Part shown: in pieces, positions 17,056-24,649 of the stretch
How the letters are laid out: every line of letters starts with the position of its first letter
Numbering within the stretch: position 1 is the first letter of the stretch
NCBI GenBank assembly: GCA_963809795.1
Contig: CAWELN010000019.1
Coordinates: 62,001 to 126,000, forward strand
Origin: DASUAS01 sp963809795
GTDB lineage: Bacteria; Actinomycetota; Acidimicrobiia; IMCC26256; DASPTH01
DNA: 64,000 nt
Reading direction: 5' to 3'
Made by a program: the position numbers and the translations under genes
Notes under the pieces: generated by a model
Database searches by the model: none
What the model was told of the DNA's origin: nothing
The model's input: only the letters and a program-made list of their open reading frames with translations

Positions 17056-18211
17056 CGGCCGCGAGCGCGGCCAGTGACGCCGTGATCCGAGCGCGCACCG
17101 CGTCGTCTGCGATGACGCCGTCGGCGTCGACGAGCGCAGTCGCGACCGGGATGTGCACGCACGCGCCTTCCACGATCTCCGCGCTGGCGTAGCCGAGCAC
17201 CTTCCGGAGCGATTCGTGGGCGTCGGTCGCATCGCGCACCGACGCGTTGATCCACGCGACCGGCTTCCCGGCGATCGAGCGCGCCTGGTCGTCACCGATC
17301 ATCCAGTCGAGGACGTTCTTGAACGCGCCCGGGAGCGCGCCCGCATACTCGGGCGTCGAGAACAGGACACCGTCGGCGCGGTGGATCCGGGCGCGGAGGT
17401 CGGCGACGGCCGGGTGCAGCGGATCCGCGTCGTCGTCGGGGTTGAACGGCGGAAGGTCGGCGACGCCGTCGTACACGGTGGTCGCGATCCCCGCGGGCGC
17501 AACCAGCTGCGCGGTGCGCACCACGGCCGAGTTCGTCGACGCCGCGCGCAAGCTGCCCGACACCAACAGCAGTCGGACCCCGTCCTCGGCGTCAGGGACG
17601 GGCGCGCTCGCGGTCGCGGTGAGGAGCGACGGGTCCGGGAGGGTCGCGCGCCAGGACTCGAACAGCGTGATGGAGTGCTCCACCGCGGCGTCGGTGCCGG
17701 CACGGTCGCCGGTGGCGAGGAGGTCGAGGAGCAGCCCGCGCGTCACGGCCAGGTCGAGGCGCGCCTGGGCGGCCGCCACCGCGGCCGGCACCCCCTGTGC
17801 ACGCCGCATCTCCGCGATCGGCGCGAGCCACGACTCCACGACGTCGTCCAGGAAGTCGACCGTGTGGGCCCGGGCCTGGAGGGCCTGACCGTAGGTCTCG
17901 AAGAAGAGGCGCTCGTTGGGCCACAACGACGGGTCGGCGAGCTGCTGCCACATCCGACGCGCGATGTCGGAGGGCGAGAGCGACGGGTCGGCGTCGAGCG
18001 CGGCCATGGTCCGGCGTTGCTGCTCTTCGACCGCGCGGACGATCGCGACCAGCAGCGCCTGCTTGGAGCCGAAGTGGTAGATCAGCATCCGGTGGCTGGT
18101 ACCGATGGCCGCGGCCAGGCGCCGCAGGCTCAGCTCGGCCACACCGTGCTCCCGGACGTAGCCGATCGAGGCCTCGAGGAGCCGCTCCCGTGAGTTCGGC
18201 GCGTCGCTCAC
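17027..18211 (-). CDS. TetR-type DNA-binding domain fused to an NAD(P)H-dependent FMN reductase domain
   Basis: A 394-residue two-domain protein in one uninterrupted frame. Residues 1 to about 195 are a TetR regulator: the helix-turn-helix reads LRRLAAAIGTSHRMLIYHFG. Residues 212 to about 390 are a flavodoxin-like FMN reductase with the phosphate loop SGSLRAASTNSAV (218-230) and TPEYAGALPGAFKNVLDW (286-303). TetR proteins are normally about 200 residues, so the fusion is unusual. The flavin domain could act as a redox sensor or as an enzyme under its own control. GTG 18211 has GGAGG upstream. It diverges from an SRPBCC gene across paired palindromes. Confidence 0.88.
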   Translation of the reverse strand: MSDAPNSRERLLEASIGYVREHGVAELSLRRLAAAIGTSHRMLIYHFGSKQALLVAIVRAVEEQQRRTMAALDADPSLSPSDIARRMWQQLADPSLWPNERLFFETYGQALQARAHTVDFLDDVVESWLAPIAEMRRAQGVPAAVAAAQARLDLAVTRGLLLDLLATGDRAGTDAAVEHSITLFESWRATLPDPSLLTATASAPVPDAEDGVRLLLVSGSLRAASTNSAVVRTAQLVAPAGIATTVYDGVADLPPFNPDDDADPLHPAVADLRARIHRADGVLFSTPEYAGALPGAFKNVLDWMIGDDQARSIAGKPVAWINASVRDATDAHESLRKVLGYASAEIVEGACVHIPVATALVDADGVIADDAVRARITASLAALAAVSGDGADGA

Positions 18212-18233
18212 TTGACCTCCGGGGGATCGGGGC

Positions 18234-18263
18234 GTACCATTCGGTACACGTACCACATGGTAC
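18234..18263. promoter_or_regulatory. Tandem GTACC/GGTAC operators in the divergent promoter region
   Basis: GTACCATTCGGTAC (18234-18247) and GTACCACATGGTAC (18250-18263) are two near-identical palindromes, the second with perfect 6-bp arms, centred 16 bp apart. On the plus strand TTGACC (18212-18217) and TACCAT (18235-18240) are 17 nt apart, so the -10 box would lie inside the first palindrome. This is the expected place for the TetR-FMN fusion to bind and control both itself and the SRPBCC gene. Confidence 0.65.
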
Positions 18264-18284
18264 AACGAGTGGAAGGACGGGGCA

Positions 18285-18737
18285 ATGCGACGACGACGGA
18301 TCGAGGTCTCCGCCACGAGTGTGGCGTCCCCGGGCGCGGTGTACGCGCTCCTCACCGACGGTTCGACCTGGCCCCAGTGGTCCCCGATCGAGTCGTTCGA
18401 GCTCGAGCAACCGGGTGACGGTGCGCCCGAGGGCGTCGGCGCGATCCGGGTGTTCCGCCGCGGCCGGACGACGGGCCGTGACGAGGTGCTCGAGCTCGTG
18501 CCCGACCGGCGCCTCCGGTACGCGTCGCTCTCCGGTCTGCCGGTGCGCGACTACGTCGGCGAGGTGGAGCTCGAGCCGGTGCCCGGCGGCACGCTCATCC
18601 GGTGGCACTCGTCGTTCGTCCCGGCCGTGCGCGGGACCGGCTGGCTCGTCGAGCGGGGCATCCGTCGCTTCCTCGCCGGCTGCGTCCGCGGCCTCGCCGA
18701 GTACGCCGCGAGTCACCACGACGCCAGCGCGGCCTGA
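18285..18737 (+). CDS. SRPBCC family protein (polyketide cyclase/START-like)
   Basis: A 150-residue protein with the helix-grip pattern: VSATSVASPGAVYALLTDGS, TWPQWSPIESFELEQPG, YVGEVELEPVPGGTLIRWHS and a long C-terminal helix ending RFLAGCVRGLAEYA. Such proteins bind hydrophobic ligands in a deep pocket; some are enzymes or co-chaperones, and this one cannot be specified. GGAAGGA precedes the ATG. It is divergent from the TetR-FMN reductase fusion and probably its regulatory target. Confidence 0.85.
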   Translation: MRRRRIEVSATSVASPGAVYALLTDGSTWPQWSPIESFELEQPGDGAPEGVGAIRVFRRGRTTGRDEVLELVPDRRLRYASLSGLPVRDYVGEVELEPVPGGTLIRWHSSFVPAVRGTGWLVERGIRRFLAGCVRGLAEYAASHHDASAA

Positions 18738-18755
18738 GCGTTCGCGTCGCGATCC

Positions 18756-19592
18756 CTACGGTCCCGTCGGCGCGTCCCGCGTTCCGTAGACGTAGTCGGC
18801 GACGAACTCGCGTTCGTCGTCCCGCGTGAGAACGTTGAAGCCGGCGGACCTCAGGGTGTCGACGATCAGATCTTTCGTCCGCAGGGATTCGTCGCCGGAC
18901 TCGGCCGCGAGGAAGTCGTGGCACGAGATCACGACGTTTCGCGTCTGGCGCAACGCACGGTCCATGCCGCGGATGGCCAGACGCTCCGCACCTTCGATGT
19001 TCATCGTGAGCAGGTCGATCCGCTCGATCGACATGCGCTGGGCCAGGTCGTCGAGCGTGACCGCCGGCACCTCGACCTGGGCACGGGTCAGGAGCGCACC
19101 GGGAAGGGTGCTGTTCAGGTCGGGATCGTCGACATCGCTGATCATCGTGGTGCCCGTCTGGTCAGAGAGGGCAGCCGCGACCGGAACGCAGTTGGCCAGC
19201 CGATTGAGCGAGATCGCCCGGACCAATCCCTCGTACGTGAATGGGTGCGCCTCGACCGCGATCACCCTCCCACCAGGAGCAACCGATTGGCAGAGCGAGG
19301 GCAGCTCCTCGCCCATGCCTGCGCCGATGTCGACGACGACGTCGCCGGCACGCGGCCGATACTGGAAGAAGAGCAGATCGGCGGTCAGGTCGCGCCAGAA
19401 ATCAGGCCCGCGCCATCGGTAGCCGGCCGACACCGTCGTCGCGCCGCGCCAGGTTCTGATCGTCCAGTAGGGGCCATTCCTCGTGATCCAGACCGGACGC
19501 CGGTGGATCCAGGTGTATGCGGCTGACTCCAGGAGCGCCAGCCATCGGTATCGACCCGGCCGATCGAGAACCGTGCGCCATCTGCTCCGCAT
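18756..19592 (-). CDS. FkbM family methyltransferase
   Basis: A 278-residue SAM-dependent methyltransferase. Motif I is VVVDIGAGMGEE, followed by VIAVEAHPFTYEGL, VPVAAALSDQTG and IDLLTMNIEGAERLAI, the ordered motifs of the FkbM family, which methylates hydroxyls on sugars or polyketides. It follows the glycosyltransferase gene by 6 nt in the same direction, suggesting that both modify a surface glycan. The base composition is less GC-rich than flanking genes, hinting at a separate origin. Confidence 0.87.
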   Translation of the reverse strand: MRSRWRTVLDRPGRYRWLALLESAAYTWIHRRPVWITRNGPYWTIRTWRGATTVSAGYRWRGPDFWRDLTADLLFFQYRPRAGDVVVDIGAGMGEELPSLCQSVAPGGRVIAVEAHPFTYEGLVRAISLNRLANCVPVAAALSDQTGTTMISDVDDPDLNSTLPGALLTRAQVEVPAVTLDDLAQRMSIERIDLLTMNIEGAERLAIRGMDRALRQTRNVVISCHDFLAAESGDESLRTKDLIVDTLRSAGFNVLTRDDEREFVADYVYGTRDAPTGP

Positions 19593-19598
19593 GACTCG

Positions 19599-20714
19599 CT
19601 ACCCGTGTGCTCGTCGTGTCAGCGTCCGCAGGCCTTCTCGAGCGTGGTACGCGAGCACGCGGGCACGGCTGGGGTCGTGCGCGTCCACGTCGCGGAGCAT
19701 CGAGGCCATCGGAACCTTGGTCGACGCGCCGGTGACGGCACGTGGAGTGGGGGCAAGCTGCGTGAAGACCTCGACGGTTTCTCGATCCTGTCGGTCCATC
19801 GTGTATTCGGTGGACACGAGGTCGATCGCCGCGCGACTGATGGCAGCCAGCCGCTCGTCCTTCTTGGTGTATTCGTCGATCACGGTCTCGACGACCCGTG
19901 CGTACTCGATCGAGTCACCTTCAGGGACCGGGAAGGAGCAGTCGGGCAGCAGATACTCGTCTCCGCCGCGGCCCGAATACCCGATGACGATGCATCCGCA
20001 CGCCATGGCTTCGAGCGGCGGGAGCGGGAAACCTTCCCGAATCGGAAAGTTCAGGAAGACGGGCGCGGCGCGGAGCGCATCCGCGACCCCACGATGATCG
20101 AGGCCCTCGAGCGGACGAAGCACCCAGTCGGGACTCCGCCCTCGACTGGCGAGAATTCGCAGGAGCTCCCCGACCTCGTCAGGTCGTCGTCGGGGCATGT
20201 ACGCCAGCGCATGCTCTCGCCAGGTGTCGCCGGGGCTGAACACCGAGGTGTCGATCCCGACGTGGATCCGGCGAACGTCCAACTCCGGGAACGTGAACCG
20301 GAGGTAGCGCTCGCTGTCGGTCGAAACGCACACGACGCCCAGCAGCCCCTCGTGCCCGAAGGGCCCGGGGCTCAGCGAGGACAGCGATGTGCCTGCTGCC
20401 GGGAGAGGGAGCCGGCCGAACGTCAGATATGCCCCCTGGTTGAGGACGATCACCTGGGCGTCGTTCGGAAGGCGAACGTCGAAGGCCCAGCGTTCCGGTA
20501 CGACCAGCACATCTCGGTCGACGTCGAAATCGAGCTGGTCGGCACGCACCACCGTCGCCGCAGGCTCGAACCAGTACGCGAGCGGCTTCGAGCCGTTCGG
20601 GTGCACGACCATCGCCTGCATTCCGGCTCGCTCGAGCGCGGCCACGAACTGATAGATCTTCTCGACCCCGCCCGCAGGCTGCCGCGGTGCCGGACACAGG
20701 AAATGGAGCGTCAT
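19599..20714 (-). CDS. Glycosyltransferase, GT4/GT1-like
   Basis: A 371-residue GT-B-fold enzyme. The N-terminal domain begins LHFLCPAPRQPAGGVEKIYQ, the acceptor-side glycine loop of this group. The C-terminal donor site has EGFPLPPLEAMACG, the E-x7-E motif that binds the nucleotide sugar, then GDEYLLPDCSF. The sugar and acceptor are unknown. GAGGTGAG lies 8 nt before the ATG. It is the first gene of a two-gene unit with the FkbM methyltransferase, located on the 3' side of ssrA. Confidence 0.85.
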   Translation of the reverse strand: MTLHFLCPAPRQPAGGVEKIYQFVAALERAGMQAMVVHPNGSKPLAYWFEPAATVVRADQLDFDVDRDVLVVPERWAFDVRLPNDAQVIVLNQGAYLTFGRLPLPAAGTSLSSLSPGPFGHEGLLGVVCVSTDSERYLRFTFPELDVRRIHVGIDTSVFSPGDTWREHALAYMPRRRPDEVGELLRILASRGRSPDWVLRPLEGLDHRGVADALRAAPVFLNFPIREGFPLPPLEAMACGCIVIGYSGRGGDEYLLPDCSFPVPEGDSIEYARVVETVIDEYTKKDERLAAISRAAIDLVSTEYTMDRQDRETVEVFTQLAPTPRAVTGASTKVPMASMLRDVDAHDPSRARVLAYHAREGLRTLTRRAHG

Positions 20715-21175
20715 CAGCTGCTCACCTCTCGCCGATTGGTGACGATACCGAAGCAGCTTGCGCCGGCCGGTACGTCAACACCGCTGGGCGTGGTGGAAGC
20801 GCTCATTCCGCAGTTCCGAGGTGAGGAAGAACTGACTTCAAAGCGCGCCGAGCGCGACGTCGACTTCAGCCCTGAACGCTCACGGAGCTCTACCGGAGTC
20901 ACGCCCGCTACGTCGGGCACATGAGAAGCGTCACGACGCGGCTCGTTCGTGAACGCTTTCTGCTCCGCTATAGCGCACGCGACCTCGTCGCCGCAGCAGA
21001 ACAGGGGAACGTACCGGGCTGACCGGGCCACGCGACGTGAGCTCCTGGGTCGAACGCCAACTGGTCACGGTCGTTGTCGGCTCTGGACGAAACCGCAACC
21101 GGCTGGTATTCGCGTCAGTGACGCGATCGCTTGGGCGCTCGAGATCCTCGATCGGCGTGGGCGAGGGACGTGGCG
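20715..21175. other. Gene-poor spacer between the glycosyltransferase and ssrA
   Basis: About 460 bases with no convincing intact gene. Open frames are short and broken in all directions, and composition is more AT-rich than nearby genes. The only recognisable content is a possible gene remnant at 20876-21022. No integrase, transposase or tRNA was seen. This is the 3' side of the tmRNA gene, a common landing site for integrative elements. Confidence 0.5.
20876..21022 (+). pseudogene. Possible C-terminal remnant of an alpha/beta-hydrolase-domain protein
   Basis: A short frame preceded by an in-frame TGA reads LTELYRSHARYVGHMRSV, continues RLVRERFLLRYSARDLVAAA and ends at TGA 21020-21022. The pattern (YxxHxxYVxxV, then LVxxRFLL and DAxxLVxAA) recalls the C-terminal helices of large actinobacterial alpha/beta-hydrolase-domain proteins. 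No upstream catalytic part is present. It may be debris of a deleted gene, but chance is not excluded because the match is from memory of the pattern only. Confidence 0.3.
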
Positions 21176-21219
21176 CACCTCCAACAGTGCTCTCTCGTGC
21201 GAAAGCACTCTTGGAGGTG
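21176..21219. terminator. Long inverted repeat at, and overlapping, the 3' end of ssrA
   Basis: CACCTCCAACAGTGCT (21176-21191) pairs with AGCACTCTTGGAGGTG (21204-21219) with one mismatch and a 12-nt loop. On the ssrA strand the inner part includes the mature 3' acceptor sequence CACCTCC, and the distal arm carries GGAGGTG, a copy of an acceptor 5' strand. It is positioned as the ssrA terminator but must be cleaved or refolded to allow the tRNA-like domain to form. There is no T-tract. Confidence 0.55.
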
Positions 21220-21574
21220 GCGGGAGTCGAACCCGCGTCTTCCGGGATGTCAGTGGGGCTTCTCCGAGCGCATCCGGGAGAAGATCTCGGGTCACCACCG
21301 CTCACCGGCGGCGGTCGGCGACCCCAGCCTCAGTGAGGTGTCCCATCGGGTACTGAGGCGATCCCCGATGGTGAGCCGCTCTCAATGGCGCCCCGGTTCC
21401 GACCGAGCGGCTGGGTCGGGAGGGACGCGCGTCTAGTTGGTACTAGGCCGCGAGTGCGAGGTTGCCCTCGTCAGTGTTGGCATTTCTGCTTGTTGCCGGC
21501 TCTTTCACGACGTTCCGGCGACGTCGGCTCGCTTCCCCCACCTCGATCGTCCGAAATCGAAGCCACGCACCCCC
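21212..21574 (-). ncRNA. ssrA: Transfer-messenger RNA (tmRNA)
   Basis: The minus strand starts GGGGGTGCGTGGCTTCGATT, the conserved tmRNA 5' end, and finishes with GCGGGTTCGACTCCCGC, CACCTCC and A; the CCA is not encoded. The 5' GGGGGTG pairs with CACCTCC to form the acceptor stem. The tag reading frame lies at 21481 down to 21443, encoding ANTDEGNLALAA followed by TAG, with resume codon GCC. The ALAA ending is the standard proteolysis signal. Length is about 363 nt, normal for one-piece tmRNA. It rescues stalled ribosomes with SmpB, whose gene lies about 2.6 kb away on the same strand. Confidence 0.95.
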
Positions 21575-21654
21575 ATGTCAAATGCCGCACCGGTGCGTGT
21601 CGGTGGGCGCGACCACCCCACTCTACCGGCGTGCGGGTTTCTTGCGGCAGGGGG

Positions 21655-21694
21655 TTGCATCCATATTCCAATCCGTATACTCTGCTCCGAGTAT
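21655..21694 (+). promoter_or_regulatory. Promoter and operator of the PadR-ABC exporter operon
   Basis: A TATACT -10 box lies at 21676-21681 with TTGCAT at 21655-21660 as a weak -35 at short 15-nt spacing. Overlapping the -10 box is a perfect inverted repeat, ATACTC (21677-21682), TGCTCC and GAGTAT (21689-21694). This placement suits autorepression by the PadR protein encoded 17 nt downstream. Confidence 0.55.
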
Positions 21695-21710
21695 TCGGAG
21701 GAATGACACC

Positions 21711-22313
21711 ATGCCCCGACGGCGCACCAACCCGCTCGCCCTCGCCGTGCTGGCCTGCCTGTCCGAGCGCCCCATGCACCCGTACGAGATGGCCGCCACC
21801 ATGCGTACCCGAGGACAGGACGCGAGTATCCGCCTGAACTACGGCTCGCTGTACGGCGTCGTCGAGACGCTGCTCAAGCGGGGTCTGGTCGAGGAGCAGG
21901 AGGTGGTCCGGGAGGGTCGGCGCCCGGAGCGCACCGTCTACCGCATCACCGACGACGGCCGGACCGAGCTCGAGGACTGGATGGCGCAGCTGCTGGGGCG
22001 GGCGGCCAAGGAGTTCCCGCAGTTCGAGGCCGGGCTCTCGCTCATGGGCGTGCTCCCGCCTGAACGGGTCGTCGGGCTCCTCCAGGATCGGGTCGTCGAG
22101 CTGCAGGCCCGGCTGTCGGAGCTGGATGCGATCGTCGAGGCCGCGACGCACAACGGCGTGCCGCGCGTGTTCCTCGTGGAGATGGACTACGAGCGCGCGT
22201 TGGTGGACGCCGATTGCGCGTTCACCGAACAGCTCGCGGCCTCGATCGAGTCGGAGTCGTTGGACGGCGTGTCCTTCTGGAAGGACGCGCACGAAGGGAA
22301 GCAGGAGCCATGA
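21711..22313 (+). CDS. PadR family transcriptional regulator
   Basis: A 200-residue regulator. The winged helix opens PLALAVLACLSERPMHPYEM and continues through GSLYGVVETLLKRGLVEEQE and GRRPERTVYRITDDG, which is the PadR signature. A C-terminal helical dimerisation domain follows. The true start is ATG 21711, set by GGAGGA 8 nt upstream; the open frame continues back into ssrA. Its stop overlaps the ATPase start, so it is co-transcribed with the exporter it probably represses. Ligand-responsive control of DrrAB-type exporters by PadR proteins is common. Confidence 0.92.
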   Translation: MPRRRTNPLALAVLACLSERPMHPYEMAATMRTRGQDASIRLNYGSLYGVVETLLKRGLVEEQEVVREGRRPERTVYRITDDGRTELEDWMAQLLGRAAKEFPQFEAGLSLMGVLPPERVVGLLQDRVVELQARLSELDAIVEAATHNGVPRVFLVEMDYERALVDADCAFTEQLAASIESESLDGVSFWKDAHEGKQEP

Positions 22314-23305
22314 GCTCGATCGTCGAAGTCGAAGGCATCGCCCGCTCGTTCGGGGACACCCAGGCGTTGTGCGGGGTCGACCTGTCGGTGCCGGAGGGTG
22401 GGGTGGTCGCCCTCCTCGGGCCGAACGGCGCGGGCAAGACCACCCTCGTCCGGATCCTCTCGACCCTGCTCGAGCCCGACGCGGGCTCGGCGCGCGTCGC
22501 CGGGTTCGACGTGGTCAAGGAGCCCACTGCGGTACGCCGGTGCATCGGTCTCGCCGGCCAGTACGCGGCGGTCGACGAGACGCTGACCGGGCGCGAGAAC
22601 CTCGAGATGGTCGGGCGCCTCTCGCGCCTGTCGAAGCGGCTCGCCGCCGAACGCGCGGCCGAGGTCCTCGAACGGGTGTCGCTCACCGACGCGGCCGACC
22701 GCCAGCTGAAGACGTACTCCGGCGGCATGCGTCGCCGCATCGACCTCGGCGCCGGTCTCGTCGCCCGGCCGCGGGTGCTCCTGCTCGACGAGCCGACGAC
22801 CGGGCTCGACCCCGCCAACCGGCTCGACCTCTGGGCCTACCTCCGCGACCTGGTGAACGAGGGCGCCACCATCCTCCTCACCACCCAGTACCTCGAGGAG
22901 GCCGACCAGCTCGCGTCCGACGTCGTGGTCATCGACCACGGCGGGGTCATCGCCACCGGCACCCCGACCGAGCTCAAGCAGCGCCTCGCCGGCGACGTGC
23001 TCGACGTCACCGTCGACGATGCCGACCTCGAACGGGTCGTCACGCTGGTGGCCGACATCGGCCACGAGCGACCCACCGTCGACCGGGGCACGCGACGGGT
23101 GTCGCTCCCCGTCGAGGGTGGGGCGCAGAGCCTGGTCGAGGTGGTGCGCCGCCTCGACGAGGCCGGCATCAAGGTGGTCGACATCACCCTGCGCCGGCCG
23201 TCGCTCGACGACGTGTTCTTCGCCCTCACCGGGCACACGACCGTGTCCGGCACAACCGACGAGCAAGCACCCGACTCGCCGAAACCCTCGGAGGTCTCCC
23301 GATGA
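22310..23305 (+). CDS. DrrA-type ABC transporter ATP-binding protein (daunorubicin resistance family)
   Basis: A 331-residue ATPase. Walker A is GPNGAGKTT (residues 37-45), the signature is YSGGMRRR, Walker B is VLLLDEPTTGLD, and the switch region reads LTTQYLEEADQLA with Gln at the usual switch-His position, as in DrrA proteins. The C-terminal domain (residues about 230-330) includes TLRRPSLDDVFFALTGH, also typical of DrrA. It would energise export through the membrane partner encoded next, with which it overlaps by ATGA. The cargo is probably a hydrophobic drug or lipid-like compound. Confidence 0.93.
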   Translation: MSSIVEVEGIARSFGDTQALCGVDLSVPEGGVVALLGPNGAGKTTLVRILSTLLEPDAGSARVAGFDVVKEPTAVRRCIGLAGQYAAVDETLTGRENLEMVGRLSRLSKRLAAERAAEVLERVSLTDAADRQLKTYSGGMRRRIDLGAGLVARPRVLLLDEPTTGLDPANRLDLWAYLRDLVNEGATILLTTQYLEEADQLASDVVVIDHGGVIATGTPTELKQRLAGDVLDVTVDDADLERVVTLVADIGHERPTVDRGTRRVSLPVEGGAQSLVEVVRRLDEAGIKVVDITLRRPSLDDVFFALTGHTTVSGTTDEQAPDSPKPSEVSR

Positions 23306-24138
23306 CCGCAATCACGACCGACGCGGTGGTCACCGACGCACCCGTCTCCAACCGGTTGCCGCGGGGCGCGGCGCTGAACGACGCGCTCGTGATCGCGGGC
23401 CGCAACGTCAAGCACCTGTTGCGCACGCCGCAGTTGCTCGTGTTCAGCGTCGCCCAGACGGTGATGTTCCTCCTGCTGTTCGTGTACGTGTTCGGCGGGT
23501 CGATCCACGTGCCGGGGCTCACGTACGTCGAGTACCTGATCCCCGGCTACCTGGCGCAGATCGCGATCTTCGACGGGTTCGGCGTCAGCATCTTCTTCGC
23601 CGAGGACTCGAAGTCGGGGCTGATCGACCGGTTCCGCGCGCTGCCGATGGCGCGGTCGGCCGTCGTCGGTGGACGCGCCATCGCCGACCTGTTGCGGCAG
23701 GCGGCGCTGCTCGCGATCGTCACCGGGGTGGCGTTCCTCGTGGGCTTCTCGTTCCACGGCAGCTTCGGCGGGATCATGCTCGCGTACCTGATCGCGTTGG
23801 TGTGGGGCTTCGCGATGTTCTGGGTGTTCGCCGCCATCGGGCTGTTCGTGCGCGACACCGAGACCGCGCAGGCCGCGTCGACGCCGTTCTTCATCCTGGT
23901 GTTCGTGTCGTCGTCGGTGATCCTCGTCGACACGCTGCCCGGATGGCTGCAGCCGATTGCCCGCAACCAGCCGCTCACCCAGGTCTGCAACGCGATGCGC
24001 GGCCTGATGGACGGCAGCGCGGGATCGGCGTTGGTCGAGCACTCCACCGGCCACTACGTGCTGACGTCGTTCCTCTGGTGCGCGGCGATCACCGCGGTGT
24101 TCGCGCCGCTCGCCATCTACGCGTACCGCCGGCCGTAG
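23302..24138 (+). CDS. DrrB-type ABC-2 transporter permease
   Basis: A 278-residue membrane protein with six hydrophobic helices in ABC-2 arrangement. These include QLLVFSVAQTVMFLLLFVYV, LLAIVTGVAFLVGF, LIALVWGFAMFWVFAAIGLF and FFILVFVSSSVILVD. The cytoplasmic motif DRFRALPMARSAVVGGR and the region PGWLQPIARNQPLTQVCNAMR are characteristic of daunorubicin-type permeases. It forms the channel for the ATPase encoded immediately upstream and ends the PadR operon, converging with smpB. Confidence 0.92.
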   Translation: MTAITTDAVVTDAPVSNRLPRGAALNDALVIAGRNVKHLLRTPQLLVFSVAQTVMFLLLFVYVFGGSIHVPGLTYVEYLIPGYLAQIAIFDGFGVSIFFAEDSKSGLIDRFRALPMARSAVVGGRAIADLLRQAALLAIVTGVAFLVGFSFHGSFGGIMLAYLIALVWGFAMFWVFAAIGLFVRDTETAQAASTPFFILVFVSSSVILVDTLPGWLQPIARNQPLTQVCNAMRGLMDGSAGSALVEHSTGHYVLTSFLWCAAITAVFAPLAIYAYRRP

Positions 24139-24152
24139 TCGGTGGCCGGTTG

Positions 24153-24623
24153 CTAGTCGCGGACGCCCTTGAGCGCGCGCTCGGTCTCGCGCCGGGCGTC
24201 GCGCTCGGCGATCGCGTGGCGCTTGTCGTAGGCGCGCTTGCCCCGGGCCAGGGCCAGCTCCACCTTGGCCCGGCCGTTCTTGAAGTACACCCGCAACGGC
24301 ACGAGCGTGTGCCCCTTCTCGGCCGTGCCGCGCTCGAGGGCGGTGATCTCCTTGCGGTGGAGGAGGAGCTTGCGCTTGCGGACCGGATCGAGCTCCATGC
24401 GCGAGTAGGAGTAGGGCGACACGTGCATGCCGTACAGCCACACCTCGCCGTCCTCCACGCGCGCGTACGCGTCCTGCAGGTTGGCCCGGCCGTCGCGCAC
24501 CGACTTGACCTCGGGGCCCGCGAGCATGATCCCGCACTCCCACGTGTCGAGGACGAGGTAGTCGTACCGTGCCTTGCGGTTGGTGATGACGAGTTGGTCG
24601 CCGCGCCTGCTCACCGCCAGCAC
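24153..24623 (-). CDS. smpB: SsrA-binding protein SmpB
   Basis: A 156-residue protein with the SmpB barrel: NRKARYDYLVLDTWECGIML, GPEVKSVRDGRANLQDAYAR, then VSPYSYSRMELDPVRKRKLL and the basic C-terminal tail KRAYDKRHAIAERDARRETE, which mimics the tRNA anticodon arm in the ribosome. It loads tmRNA on stalled ribosomes. GTG 24623 is preferred because GGGGG lies upstream at suitable spacing; GTG 24614 would give MSRRGDQ and is also possible. The tmRNA gene is nearby on the same strand. Confidence 0.95.
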   Translation of the reverse strand: MLAVSRRGDQLVITNRKARYDYLVLDTWECGIMLAGPEVKSVRDGRANLQDAYARVEDGEVWLYGMHVSPYSYSRMELDPVRKRKLLLHRKEITALERGTAEKGHTLVPLRVYFKNGRAKVELALARGKRAYDKRHAIAERDARRETERALKGVRD

Positions 24624-24649
24624 GGTACCGTGCCCCCGGAGGTGGTCCG

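Noticed and set aside
20605..20924. Plus-strand open frame across the glycosyltransferase 5' end
   Set aside because: It lies antisense to the glycosyltransferase and has no recognisable protein features.
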